Assembly: GCF_000737705.1 (NCBI RefSeq)
Contig: NZ_JPRH01000008.1
Coordinates: 1 to 64,000 of the forward strand
Direction of reading: 5' to 3'
Origin: Chryseobacterium soli
Lineage (GTDB): Bacteria > Bacteroidota > Bacteroidia > Flavobacteriales > Weeksellaceae
Length of the DNA: 64,000 bases
Part shown: in pieces, positions 33,484 through 42,675 of the stretch
Layout of the letters: each line of letters begins with the position of its first letter
Numbering within the stretch: position 1 is the stretch's first letter
Notes under the pieces: model-generated
What the model was told of the DNA's origin: nothing
Seen by the model: only the letters and a program-made list of their open reading frames with translations
Database searches by the model: none
Program-made: the position numbers and the translations under genes

Positions 33484-35229
33484 TTAATTAATTTTAACTT
33501 GAGATCCTTTTACTACTGTTACCGCTCCTGATTTAAGTTCAGAACCCGAGCTGCCTTCTGCTTTGAATTGTGCAGATGCTTTCAAATCGATATTGGTTCC
33601 TTCAATTTTGACATCGCCTTTTGCCTTGATTTTGATGTCTTTCCCGCTTTCCATACTAATCCCATCTTTATTAAGTGTAAGGACATTAGAATGCTCATCT
33701 TCTATTTTAATGATGTCTGCATCTTCATCTAAAATCAATTTTTTGCCTTTTGGTGTTTCGAGGGTGTATGAAATTTTGTCGTCATTAAAAATCATTTTCA
33801 TTTCGCTTCGGGTAACGAATCCTTTTTCGTTATTATCGTCAGAAGCTACAATCGGAGCCGGCTTTGCGCTGCTGTTTAACATTCCCAGTACGACTGCGTC
33901 ATTGGGGTCGTCATTAATGAATCCGATGATGACTTCATCGCCGATTTCCGGTCTGAAAAATGATCCTCTGTTTTCTCCTGCATCAAGGGTGGCTATCCTT
34001 GCCCAAATTCCTTCTTCCTCGTTATTGATAATGGGAATTTGCACTAAAATTCTATCTTCTCCATCGGGGTCTGATTCTAACTGTGATACTACCCCGATGT
34101 GCAATCCGCTTATGGAAGGAATAATTCCTGAACCGGGCATTTCGCTTACATCATAGGTTTCTGAAAACCATGTTGGAGAAAGTCCGAATTGCGCATCAAC
34201 CAGCCAATTTCCTTCGGCTATTTCGTGACGGACACCGGTAACATATATTTTCCCGTTGAATCGGTTTCCTACTCCTTGCAGCGTTAATGAAACTCCCGGT
34301 TTAACAGATGGAATTCCTTGGAATTTTACTCTTCCTCTTGTTTTCGCTAACTGTTGGAAAGTTGCTTTAGCGTCGCCCCATTCCTGTAGTTCACCCTGGG
34401 TGAGATTTCCGCCGTGCTTAAGCTGCAGGTCTTCAATTCCAAAAACATCTGCTAAATCGCCGGCTGAAAGGTTTCCATTGAGCTTAATTGCCGGATCCTG
34501 AGCTTCAACTTCTGTTAATTCCTGATCGGTATAACTCCATGTTTTAGCGGTAATTTTGTTGAATTGATCTCTGGCGTCTATCTCGCCGTCAAATTCATGT
34601 ACCGATGATCCGTAAACAACAGTTTCTACAGTTTCACCACTAAAATCGGGCTTAGCAATTTTGATAGTTCCATCTTCAACAAAACACAGTTTACCGTTTG
34701 CTTGTGCTCTGGTTAGCATAAAATCCCAATCCGAAGCCCGGTACTGGACCAATTCTTTATGGGAGTTTGAAGTAGCTTCAACATCGGCAGTAAGTCCGTT
34801 ATTGCCAATAAGCTCTTCCATGACATCGCTGTCTGTGCTTTCGTAGAAATATTTACTTTTTCTTCCTAACGTCATTTTTACAGCTTTATCTCTGCATTCT
34901 ACGATCAGGTAAGAAGAACCGTTTCTGATTTTTATGTTATGCTTTATCACAACTCCTTTAAAAATGGTTTCTTCTTCAGAGTGGTATCCGGCAGTGATCT
35001 CAATTTCTTTCCCGGGGATCAGTAAGTCTTCATTACTTAATTTAAAGTCCTGTTCCGGTACACTTCCGTCTAAAATAACGATGCGGGCATAAGGAATTCT
35101 GTTGACTTCTTTTTCCACCACAATACTTTTCACACCGTACCTGCCCGGTAATTCTGTGCCTCCAGACATTACCTTATAGGTTATTAAATCTGGGTTTTTT
35201 GCCGTTTTTATGTATCCGCTATTATTCAT
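33484..35229 (-). CDS. VgrG-like spike hub (Afp8)
   Basis: This 581-residue protein fuses the gp27-like hub (about 1-365) to a gp5-like OB fold (about 370-455, IGVVSQLESDPDGEDRILVQ, then GDEVIIGFINDDPNDAVVLG). A C-terminal beta-helix follows (about 470-581) with the repeats EDEHSNVLTLNKDGISMES and IKIKAKGDVKIEG. Trimers form the central spike that is capped by PAAR and joined to the tube by the LysM adaptor. No C-terminal effector extension is present. The order LysM-VgrG-PAAR is tight (1-3 bp). Confidence 0.95.
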   Translation of the reverse strand: MNNSGYIKTAKNPDLITYKVMSGGTELPGRYGVKSIVVEKEVNRIPYARIVILDGSVPEQDFKLSNEDLLIPGKEIEITAGYHSEEETIFKGVVIKHNIKIRNGSSYLIVECRDKAVKMTLGRKSKYFYESTDSDVMEELIGNNGLTADVEATSNSHKELVQYRASDWDFMLTRAQANGKLCFVEDGTIKIAKPDFSGETVETVVYGSSVHEFDGEIDARDQFNKITAKTWSYTDQELTEVEAQDPAIKLNGNLSAGDLADVFGIEDLQLKHGGNLTQGELQEWGDAKATFQQLAKTRGRVKFQGIPSVKPGVSLTLQGVGNRFNGKIYVTGVRHEIAEGNWLVDAQFGLSPTWFSETYDVSEMPGSGIIPSISGLHIGVVSQLESDPDGEDRILVQIPIINNEEEGIWARIATLDAGENRGSFFRPEIGDEVIIGFINDDPNDAVVLGMLNSSAKPAPIVASDDNNEKGFVTRSEMKMIFNDDKISYTLETPKGKKLILDEDADIIKIEDEHSNVLTLNKDGISMESGKDIKIKAKGDVKIEGTNIDLKASAQFKAEGSSGSELKSGAVTVVKGSQVKIN

Positions 35230-35230
35230 G

Positions 35231-35956
35231 TTATGATGTTTTTTCTAGAGGTGGAAAGTATAGTTCCTGTCCGGGCATTAACTGTCTGAAATTGATTAGA
35301 TTGTTTACTTTAGCAACTTCCAGATAGTATTTGGAATCTCCATAAATTCTTTCGGTCATTAAAGGCAGTGTATCTCCTGCTTGTGCCGTTCTTTTGTGGG
35401 TAAGATCCGGGGAAGTTGGTTTTACTTTCAGAGCTCCAAGTTCATTGGATACAGAACCATTAAATGTTGCTTTCCCTATAGCTCTTAACGGTTTGCCTTT
35501 ATTATCAAACAGTTTATAATCTATTGTAAATTCAGAAAGCATTCCTCTATATTGAAATTCTCCCCAGGTAAGTTCTACATTATAAGGTTTATGAATAGAT
35601 CCATTATAGTCACCGGTAGCTGAATAAAAATCCTTTAACTGCTTTGTTACAGCATTTTTTGTAAAAACATCCTTTTTTATTCCTACTTTTTCGGCAATCT
35701 TATTTACTAGTTTATTACCAGAATTTGCTTGTGTTACACCAGTACCATCAAATAAAAATTCCAACTTTAGTTCTGAAGGGAGAGTTCTAACATACTTTAA
35801 ATTACTATCACTCACTCCCATCGCCGAATCCGGATTCAATTCATTTTTACGAGTGAAAGAATAACCTGTAGGATTAATTAAAATTGAAAAAGGCTCACCA
35901 CCTTTACCGTTATAACTTGAGTCTTTATAACTGACTATTGTTAATTTTTCCATCAT
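35231..35956 (-). CDS. LysM tube-spike adaptor (Afp7-like)
   Basis: This 241-residue protein has an N-terminal part (about 1-175) with the CIS tube-protein type fold (NPTGYSFTRKNEL, then LKLEFLFDGTGV and YRGMLSEFTIDYKLFDNKGKPLRA). The C-terminal LysM-like domain (about 190-238) has AQAGDTLPLMTERIYGDSKYY and LMPGQELYFPP. Afp7/PVC7 proteins of this design link tube to spike and mediate assembly. It overlaps the DUF5908 mini-gene by 4 bp (ATGA), and its stop adjoins the VgrG start. A second Met follows the first directly. Confidence 0.93.
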   Translation of the reverse strand: MMEKLTIVSYKDSSYNGKGGEPFSILINPTGYSFTRKNELNPDSAMGVSDSNLKYVRTLPSELKLEFLFDGTGVTQANSGNKLVNKIAEKVGIKKDVFTKNAVTKQLKDFYSATGDYNGSIHKPYNVELTWGEFQYRGMLSEFTIDYKLFDNKGKPLRAIGKATFNGSVSNELGALKVKPTSPDLTHKRTAQAGDTLPLMTERIYGDSKYYLEVAKVNNLINFRQLMPGQELYFPPLEKTS

Positions 35957-36114
35957 CTTTCTTTTTTACGTTGTCTTATATTTACTACTTGCTCTACACT
36001 TTCGCTAATGGCCCGCATGATTTTTGCTTCATCTACCGATGTGGTAGTAGTCGTTGCTGCTGCTTTTTCGTCCACATTTATTTTAATGTGAAGCTCTTTT
36101 ATTTCTATTGGCAT
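35953..36114 (-). CDS. DUF5908 mini-protein (Afp6-position)
   Basis: This is a 53-residue protein, easily missed because of its size. It starts MPIEIKELHIKINV, which is the typical DUF5908 opening, followed by an Ala/Thr stretch (AAATTTTTS), an amphipathic helix (EAKIMRAISESVEQVV) and a basic tail RQRKKER. It sits between tube and LysM-adaptor genes, exactly where Afp-type loci carry this small gene, and its stop overlaps the LysM start in ATGA. The function is unknown; it is presumably a small assembly factor. Confidence 0.88.
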   Translation of the reverse strand: MPIEIKELHIKINVDEKAAATTTTTSVDEAKIMRAISESVEQVVNIRQRKKER

Positions 36115-36186
36115 TTCGTTTGTTTTTAATCAATTATTAATATTCAAAACACTAATAACCAATGATTTAACATATTTATTTTTAAA

Positions 36187-36302
36187 AATCTAAGCACATA
36201 AAGAGTGTGTTCAGTCTTGCTATAGACCAATCTTTTGTTTTTTATCTGAAAAATTTTGCTGAATGTTATCTGAAAACTAACACACTTTCCCGTGCTTAGA
36301 TT
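36187..36302 (-). promoter_or_regulatory. Long intercistronic stem in the structural operon
   Basis: Arms AATCTAAGCAC (36187-36197) and GTGCTTAGATT (36292-36302) are exact complements. Inside them AGTGTGTT (36204-36211) and AACACACT (36279-36286) also pair, leaving a ~67-nt loop. On the minus strand the stem is followed by TTTTTAAAAAT. It separates sheath/tube genes from baseplate genes and could act as a leaky terminator or mRNA-processing site. Confidence 0.65.
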
Positions 36303-36313
36303 AGATTTAGAAA

Positions 36314-36781
36314 TTACAAGCCTAAGCTTGCTAACGATGAAGGTATTGTGAAATATCTATATTTCAGTTCTATAGTTTCAATAGCAAGGCTGCTTTCTTC
36401 TGCATTGAATTCCGAAACTTCCCATTTTACAGGATATGCCCCAACTACATTCCATACCATTAAAGGTGCTGTAGATTGAAGTCCTCCTGAAAGCGTAATA
36501 AGCAGGTCTCTGGGTTCAAACTCGAAGTTCTCCATTGCATTTCTGCACCAGCTTATCAATCCGGAACTTACAATTAATCCGCGCTTAAGAACTAAATTAG
36601 TATATTTTGGTCTCAAAGGAAGCTGATGAAGAAATCTGTTTTCGCCTCCTTCGGCATATTCTTCAGTTACAATTTCTGTTGATAAACCAGAGATAGACTG
36701 AAATCTGGAATCAATACCCTCTGTTGTTGAAATCCCGTTAACAATAAAAGAGAAACTGGTTGGAGGATATAAAAGAGCCAT
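36314..36781 (-). CDS. eCIS tail tube protein, third paralogue (Afp5-like)
   Basis: This 155-residue protein of the phage T4 gp19-like tube family begins MALLYPPTSFSFIVNG and has FQSISGLSTEIVTEEYAEGGENRF (about 26-49), LVLKRGL at about 63 and the C-terminal VSEFNAEESSLAIETIELKYRYF. The loop after the second beta strand is extended relative to the two 143-144-residue tube proteins. In Afp the divergent tube protein forms the first ring above the spike, a likely role here given its position next to DUF5908 and the LysM adaptor. Gap to the upstream tube gene is 2 bp. Confidence 0.92.
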   Translation of the reverse strand: MALLYPPTSFSFIVNGISTTEGIDSRFQSISGLSTEIVTEEYAEGGENRFLHQLPLRPKYTNLVLKRGLIVSSGLISWCRNAMENFEFEPRDLLITLSGGLQSTAPLMVWNVVGAYPVKWEVSEFNAEESSLAIETIELKYRYFTIPSSLASLGL

Positions 36782-36783
36782 GA

Positions 36784-37218
36784 TTAGTTATTATTTTCAA
36801 TAGTTAATCCTTCATGTGCAAGTTCTAAAGTTTCAATAGCAACCTCATTACCTTCAGCTTTCAGGTCTGTAGACTGTAATTTAAGCGGGAATGCATTTTT
36901 CACTTTCCAGGTTACTGCAGGAGCTCCTGTTTCGTCTAAAAGCGAAATCGTGATGGTTCTGCGCTCTACTGTATTTAACTGAATGGTTTGAAACCATGCA
37001 AAAAACTCATTATCAGACTTGAACATTCCTCTTTTCAACGTAATGTTACTGAAAGTTTTCATACCGGCCATCTTGATTTTACTAAAGTCCGGACTGGCAC
37101 CATGTCTGTATTCAATTAAAGCAACTTCAGCATTTAAGCCACTCACTTCCTGAAAACCTACTTTCGTTCCGCCCCAATCTACTTCAAAGGCAAACTTTAC
37201 TAATGGATATGTACTCAT
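36784..37218 (-). CDS. eCIS tail tube protein (copy 2)
   Basis: This 144-residue T4 gp19-like inner tube protein begins MSTYPLVKFAFEVDWGG, has GFQEVSGLNAEVALIEYRHG and ITLKRGMF, and ends STDLKAEGNEVAIETLELAHEG. It is identical to the product at 38630-39061 except for one extra C-terminal Asn. DNA differences are mostly synonymous, so the pair is either recent or kept alike by gene conversion. Hexameric rings of this protein stack to form the injected tube whose lumen holds cargo. Confidence 0.95.
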   Translation of the reverse strand: MSTYPLVKFAFEVDWGGTKVGFQEVSGLNAEVALIEYRHGASPDFSKIKMAGMKTFSNITLKRGMFKSDNEFFAWFQTIQLNTVERRTITISLLDETGAPAVTWKVKNAFPLKLQSTDLKAEGNEVAIETLELAHEGLTIENNN

Positions 37219-37250
37219 AATTATGTATATTTATTTGTTGTTTATTTATT

Positions 37251-38606
37251 TTATGATTCTTGTAATTTGTGTGAAAAACGCAATACAATAAATTCTGCCG
37301 GACGCACTGCCGCCATCCCAATCTCAATGTTCATTTTTCCTTCTAAAATATCCTGAGCAGACATTGTTTTATTCAAACCAACACTCACGTAATACGCTTC
37401 TTCCGGTTTGCTTCCCGCCAATGCACCGTCTTGCCATTGCTGATTAAGGAAATTCTCGATCATTGTCTGTACACGGATCCATGTATTAGCTGTATTGGGT
37501 TCAAAAACGAAACGCTCGGTAGCTTTCTTCACCGATTCTTCCACCATGTTGAAGAAACGACGTACAGATACATATTTCCATTCGTTACTGTTTCCATCCA
37601 GCGTTCTTGCTCCCCACACTAATGTTCCTTTTCCTGTAAAGGTTCTGATCGCGTTAATTGATTTTCCGGCTTCAGGATCGATGTTAAGAGCTTTCTGATC
37701 TTCATGAGAGATTTTCACTGTAGGGGCTACTACATAATTAAGTCCAACGTTAGCCGGTGCTTTCCATACTCCGGAAGTACTGTCTACTTTAGCATACACT
37801 CCAGCCATTGCTGATGATGGAACCAATACTACCCGTTTAGATTCAATTACTTTTTTAGCCTGGTTATACAAATCTGAATTGTTTAATTTTAAATCAGACA
37901 GATAGGTTGCATCTTCATCTCCTGCAGCAAATGATGCCTGAACAATAGTAACTTTTACCTGCTTTTCATCATAATTATAACTTAAAACTGTTTCTAATTT
38001 TGGATAGTAAGCCGCTCCATATTTTAGTCTTTCACCACTTGGTCCAGCTCCCACATTTCTTCTAAAATCAGCAATTGCGGTAGCATTGTCACCAACAACG
38101 TCCATGATCACAAATCTGTCTTTTAATAATTCTGCCTGATTTAAAGCAAATCCGTATATACCGTACACATCACTACCTAAAGCTTCAGCATCCGGGAAAA
38201 CAATAAGGGTTGGTTCGTCCTCTTTTTCCAAAGTATCAAGACCTTTTTTCAACTCAGCAATATCTACTTGAAGGGGAAATCCAATTACCTTTTCTCCTAC
38301 AGAAACGATATAACATGGGCCACCGCCGTTAGCAAAGTACATTTGCATAGCATAGTACATTTTGAAAGGACTTAGCACTACATCTGCTTCTACAGAACCA
38401 TCATTAATGGTAATATTGAAAGCTTCAGACTTTGCTTTTCCGAAAACTGTTTCGTATTCCAACATAGAAGAGATTCTTGTCGGTTCATTTTTTGGGCCTT
38501 TATCTGAATATCCGATAAAAGCAGGAATAGCTGTTTCTACTTGCGCTACAGAAGGTGGGAATTTTGCAATTTCCTCTACGTAGACTCCTGGTGTTTTGTA
38601 ATTCAT
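37251..38606 (-). CDS. eCIS sheath protein, short form
   Basis: This 451-residue contractile sheath subunit has an N-terminus MNYKTPGVYVEEIAKFPPSV and AIPAFIGYS, with MYYAMQMYFANGGGPCYIVSVG at about 85. The C-terminal conserved core has GKGTLVWGARTLDG, SVRRFFNMVEESV, ENFLNQQWQDGALAG and the end AEFIVLRFSHKLQES. It has no surface insertion, in contrast to the other two sheath paralogues. Its last third is almost identical to that of the 578-residue sheath. Gap to the next tube gene is 32 bp. Confidence 0.95.
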   Translation of the reverse strand: MNYKTPGVYVEEIAKFPPSVAQVETAIPAFIGYSDKGPKNEPTRISSMLEYETVFGKAKSEAFNITINDGSVEADVVLSPFKMYYAMQMYFANGGGPCYIVSVGEKVIGFPLQVDIAELKKGLDTLEKEDEPTLIVFPDAEALGSDVYGIYGFALNQAELLKDRFVIMDVVGDNATAIADFRRNVGAGPSGERLKYGAAYYPKLETVLSYNYDEKQVKVTIVQASFAAGDEDATYLSDLKLNNSDLYNQAKKVIESKRVVLVPSSAMAGVYAKVDSTSGVWKAPANVGLNYVVAPTVKISHEDQKALNIDPEAGKSINAIRTFTGKGTLVWGARTLDGNSNEWKYVSVRRFFNMVEESVKKATERFVFEPNTANTWIRVQTMIENFLNQQWQDGALAGSKPEEAYYVSVGLNKTMSAQDILEGKMNIEIGMAAVRPAEFIVLRFSHKLQES

Positions 38607-38629
38607 TTTTTTAAAATTTTAAATTAATA

Positions 38630-39061
38630 TTAGTTATTTTCAATAGTTAATCCTTCGTGTGCAAGTTCTAAAGTTTCAATAGCAACCTCATTACCTTCAG
38701 CTTTCAGATCTGTGGACTGTAATTTAAGCGGGAATGCATTTTTCACTTTCCAGGTCACTGCAGGAGCTCCTGTTTCATCTAAAAGCGAAATCGTAATGGT
38801 TCTGCGCTCTACTGTATTTAACTGAATGGTCTGGAACCAGGCAAAGAACTCATTATCAGACTTGAACATTCCTCTTTTCAACGTGATGTTACTGAAAGTT
38901 TTCATACCGGCCATCTTGATTTTGCTAAAGTCCGGACTTGCGCCATGTCTGTATTCAATTAAAGCAACTTCAGCATTTAAACCGCTCACTTCCTGAAAAC
39001 CTACTTTTGTTCCGCCCCAATCTACTTCAAAGGCAAACTTTACTAATGGATATGTACTCAT
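38630..39061 (-). CDS. eCIS tail tube protein (copy 1)
   Basis: This 143-residue tube protein has an amino-acid sequence identical to the 144-residue copy downstream, apart from that copy's additional final Asn. It sits between the long and short sheath genes, so tube-sheath pairs are arranged in tandem (a ~1.9-kb unit). Having two identical tube genes may raise dosage, since tube and sheath subunits are needed in the largest numbers. Confidence 0.95.
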   Translation of the reverse strand: MSTYPLVKFAFEVDWGGTKVGFQEVSGLNAEVALIEYRHGASPDFSKIKMAGMKTFSNITLKRGMFKSDNEFFAWFQTIQLNTVERRTITISLLDETGAPAVTWKVKNAFPLKLQSTDLKAEGNEVAIETLELAHEGLTIENN

Positions 39062-39100
39062 AATTTATTTATATTTAATTGTTATTTAGTTTAATTTATT

Positions 39101-40837
39101 TTATGATTCTTGTAATTTGTGTGAAAAACGCAATACAATAAATTCTGCCGGGCGCACCGCAGCCATCCCAATCTCAACGATCATTGTTCCCTCTAAAATA
39201 TCCTGAGCAGACATTGTTTTATTCAGACCAATACTTACGTAATACGCTTCTTCCGGTTTGCTTCCGGCCAATGCACCTTCTTGCCATTGCTGATTAAGGA
39301 AATTTTCGATCATGGTCTGTACGCGGATCCATGTATTAGCTGTATTGGGTTCAAAAACGAAACGTTCGGTAGCTTTCTTCACGGATTCTTCCACCATGTT
39401 GAAGAAACGACGTACGGATACATATCTCCATTCGTTGCTGTTTCCGTCCAGGGTTCTTGCTCCCCAAACTAAGGTTCCTTTTCCTGTAAAAGTTCTGATG
39501 GCATTAATGGATTTTCCTGATGCCAGATCTACATTAAGCAAATCCTGCTCTTTAGTAGAAATTTTTACTGTGGGAGCATCTACGAAATTAAGACCTAAGT
39601 TCGCTGGTGATTTCCATACTCCGGAAGTACTGTCTACTTTAGCATACGCTCCTGCCATTGCTGATGAAGGTGCAAGAATAACCTGCTTGGCTTCAATTGC
39701 TTGCTTGGCCTGGTTGTATAACTCTGAATTTTTTGATTTTAAATCAGCTAAATTTCTGCTGTTATATACTCCTGTCACTACAACCTCAACATCTGTAAAA
39801 TCATAGCTTAACACTGTTTTCAATTTCGGATAGTAAGCAGCACCGTACTGTAACCCTGTAGACACTACCTTGTTTCTAAAAGCCTCATCATCTCCAAGAA
39901 CATCCATAATGACGAATCTGTCTTTTAATAATTCTGCCTGATCCAGCGCTGCGCCGTATAAAGAATATACTTTGCTAATAGCAACATCGTTACCTGCTCT
40001 GGCAATAACTTGAGATTTAACGGCAGCGGCATCTGTAGCAACAGTGGTAGCATTTTCAAAATTTGTCTCATAAATAAAAGCAGCAGATGAAACAGCAATC
40101 TTAATATCACCAACAGTAGCATATATAGGAGCCGCAGCAACTTTAGCAATATTTAAGACAGTTTGAGCAGCCTGAGCCATAGCCACCTCTTCAGAATTGT
40201 CTGGATCATTAACAACATACGTTTTTGCCTTAGCAACTACAGCATCCATAACATCCTTTACAGTAGTAGGAGCGGTAAGGTCAGCAGCATCTGCCACAGC
40301 TTGCGCCACAGTTTTTGCAGCTTCTGCTAGCTCCTTATTGGTTTCTGCAGCCTGAGCACCAGCTGTAGCAGCAGCAATATCAGTTTCAGCAGGAACTAAA
40401 CCTTGAAGATCCGGGAAAACGATAAGAGTTGGTTCGTCTTCTTTTTTTAACAATTCAAGACCATATGATAAAGTTCCTTCTTCCGTAGCAGATCCTACTT
40501 TTACCTGACCAATATTATAATCTCCTACAGAAACAATATAACAAGGGCCGCCGCCATTGGCAAAATACATTTGCATAGCATAGTACATCTTAAAATCGTT
40601 TACCTTAGTTTGCATTGCCGTTGCAACACCTTCTTTGAAAGTAACAGCGAAGGTTTCGGGATTTGCTTTTCCAAAAAGTTGCTCGTACTCCAACATAGAA
40701 GTGATTCTCGTCGGTTTATTTGTCTGGCCTTCTGCAGTATATCCAATAAAAGCAGGAATAGCCGTTTCAACTTGCGCTACGGAAGGTGGAAATTTCGCCT
40801 CTTCCTCCACGTAAACTCCAGGGGTTTTGTAATTCAT
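39101..40837 (-). CDS. eCIS sheath protein with Ala-rich insertion
   Basis: This 578-residue sheath protein has N- and C-terminal cores nearly identical to the 451-residue form (MNYKTPGVYVEEEAKFPPSV; FSHKLQES end). Between about residues 150 and 290 it holds an additional Ala/Thr/Val-rich segment (AAATAGAQAAETNKELAEAA, then AQAVADAADL and AAAAPIYATV-like runs), helical in appearance. Insertions at this place of sheath proteins lie on the outer handle domain in structures of related tails, so this would decorate the particle exterior. It is one of three sheath paralogues, as in Afp (Afp2-4). Confidence 0.93.
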   Translation of the reverse strand: MNYKTPGVYVEEEAKFPPSVAQVETAIPAFIGYTAEGQTNKPTRITSMLEYEQLFGKANPETFAVTFKEGVATAMQTKVNDFKMYYAMQMYFANGGGPCYIVSVGDYNIGQVKVGSATEEGTLSYGLELLKKEDEPTLIVFPDLQGLVPAETDIAAATAGAQAAETNKELAEAAKTVAQAVADAADLTAPTTVKDVMDAVVAKAKTYVVNDPDNSEEVAMAQAAQTVLNIAKVAAAPIYATVGDIKIAVSSAAFIYETNFENATTVATDAAAVKSQVIARAGNDVAISKVYSLYGAALDQAELLKDRFVIMDVLGDDEAFRNKVVSTGLQYGAAYYPKLKTVLSYDFTDVEVVVTGVYNSRNLADLKSKNSELYNQAKQAIEAKQVILAPSSAMAGAYAKVDSTSGVWKSPANLGLNFVDAPTVKISTKEQDLLNVDLASGKSINAIRTFTGKGTLVWGARTLDGNSNEWRYVSVRRFFNMVEESVKKATERFVFEPNTANTWIRVQTMIENFLNQQWQEGALAGSKPEEAYYVSIGLNKTMSAQDILEGTMIVEIGMAAVRPAEFIVLRFSHKLQES

Positions 40838-40915
40838 TTGTTAAAATTTTTAAGTTAATATTAAGTATTGTACGAAGTAAAACTTCGAATATTTATTCGT
40901 GATTGATTGTAATTT

Positions 40916-42631
40916 CTAGTATTCTTGTAATTTGTGCGAAAAGCTTAATACGATAAACTCCGCAGGACGTGCCACTGCTATTTTGACTGTTGCAGTCATC
41001 GTTTTTGTTTTTGTTTCATCCTCATCCGGACCTACTTCAACATGGTAAGCTTCTTTTGGTGTACTGCCCGCTAATGCCCCATCCATCCATTGCTGGTGGA
41101 GAAAATTTTCTATGGTAGCTTTTGCCTGTAACCATGTCGGACGTATATTGGGTTTATTAATGAATTTCCCGAGTGCTTCACTTATCGATTGTTTCATCAT
41201 ATTATAATAGCGACGTACATGCACATACTTCCATTCATTATCTTGCCCATTCTCTTTTTTATCTTTCCCATCCAGGGTTCTTGCGCCCCAGACCAAGGTT
41301 CCTTTTCCGGTAAAAGTTCGAATCGCATTGATTGATTTTCCTGCAGCATCTATGTTTAGAGTTGACTGTTCCTGATCGGAAACTTTTTCTGTCGGACCCA
41401 CTACATAATTAAGGCTTACATTGGCCGGAGCTTTCCACACTCCTCTTGTACTGTCTACCCTACCGTATACTCCTGCTATTGCTGATGATGGTGGCAATAC
41501 GACTGTTAACGAATGTATTTCATTTTTCACCTGATTATATAATGCTGAATTAGATGATTCTAAATTTTTAAGCGTTAGTCCGTCTGCATCTCCTTTTTCG
41601 TCTTTTACATTAAGAATTGCATCTTTCAATGCATCAAACTCGCCACTAAAAACAGGTGCATTTTCTTCTAGATCATCAGGGATCATAAAATTGTCTATTG
41701 TTCCATCATATATGGCCTCTAACACAGCTTTTGCCTCATTAATGACGCCTGTTAAACCAAGTTTTGTATCAGCAGCTTCATTAACTTCTTCCGCAATGGC
41801 AATAGCTTGACCTAATAAATCGGCAAGTACAAAAGCATTTGGTGATCCACCCGAGATTTCATTACTTGCCAGGCTTTTTAATTCATCTAAAGCAGCAATC
41901 TCACCGGCATAAAAAATAGCGCTATCCTGTCCTGCTTCTTGTAAACCAGTATGGGTTATAGGGGTCGTATTCTCATCAAAAGTATAATTCAAAATGGTCT
42001 TTAAGTGCGGAAAATACGCAGCGGCATAGCTGGTTGAATTTATTTCGTTTCTAAAGGAGTCAATAGTGGTAAGATTGTTGGATGTGGCTGTAGAATTTCC
42101 GTAATAGGTATCCAAGATCGCAAATCTATTTTTCGTCTCTACCTCTGCTTTAACAATTGCCTGCGTGTAAAGGGTATAAAAATCGGCTTCATCGGATAAC
42201 GAGATCGCATCCGGAAGGATGATAAGGATGGGTTCGTTAATCTTTTCTACCATATCTAACCCCGTTTTCAGTGAATATAATTGTACTTCTCCTTCCAAAG
42301 GATACTTTCCTACAGAAATAATATAACATGGGCCGCCGCCATTCGCAAAATACATTTGAAGCGAATAATACATTAAAAACTGTACCGGAGGAACTTCCAG
42401 CGTTACGCCTTTGCCTTCTACATCTTTTAGCCGGATGCTTTCTTTTTTTGCTGCTCCAAACTTTTGTTCATATTCGAAAAGAGAGCTGATTTTTAACGGC
42501 TTATTATAGTCAGCAGGGATTTCCTCGGTATACCCAATAAATGTCGGTATAGCTGTTTCTATTAATGCAATTGAATAGGGAAGTTTTGTAATTTCTTCAA
42601 CTGAAACACCCGGTGTTGTTAGATTTAACAT
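40916..42631 (-). CDS. eCIS sheath protein, divergent third paralogue
   Basis: This 571-residue sheath begins MLNLTTPGVSVEEITKLPYS. It shares MYFANGGGPCYIISVGKYPL, GKGTLVWGARTLDG and the end AEFIVLSFSHKLQEY, but is the least similar of the three. It has its own insertion, at about 230-355 (DELKSLASNEISGG, LADLLGQAIAIAEEVNEA, KLGLTGVINEAKAVLE), at a different position from that in the 578-residue form. In Afp the divergent sheath contacts the baseplate or cap end; a similar special ring is likely. It lies 44 bp after the DUF4255 gene, followed by 78 bp to the next. Confidence 0.93.
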   Translation of the reverse strand: MLNLTTPGVSVEEITKLPYSIALIETAIPTFIGYTEEIPADYNKPLKISSLFEYEQKFGAAKKESIRLKDVEGKGVTLEVPPVQFLMYYSLQMYFANGGGPCYIISVGKYPLEGEVQLYSLKTGLDMVEKINEPILIILPDAISLSDEADFYTLYTQAIVKAEVETKNRFAILDTYYGNSTATSNNLTTIDSFRNEINSTSYAAAYFPHLKTILNYTFDENTTPITHTGLQEAGQDSAIFYAGEIAALDELKSLASNEISGGSPNAFVLADLLGQAIAIAEEVNEAADTKLGLTGVINEAKAVLEAIYDGTIDNFMIPDDLEENAPVFSGEFDALKDAILNVKDEKGDADGLTLKNLESSNSALYNQVKNEIHSLTVVLPPSSAIAGVYGRVDSTRGVWKAPANVSLNYVVGPTEKVSDQEQSTLNIDAAGKSINAIRTFTGKGTLVWGARTLDGKDKKENGQDNEWKYVHVRRYYNMMKQSISEALGKFINKPNIRPTWLQAKATIENFLHQQWMDGALAGSTPKEAYHVEVGPDEDETKTKTMTATVKIAVARPAEFIVLSFSHKLQEY

Positions 42632-42675
42632 GTTTTAAAAGTTTAAATAAGGTTATTAGTTTTTGTTTTTTATGG

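Noticed and set aside
29514..42631. Type VI secretion system
   Set aside because: No membrane-complex genes of the TssJLM type and no Bacteroidota T6SS-iii TssN/O-like genes are present. The tube, sheath and LysM adaptor are of the Afp type.
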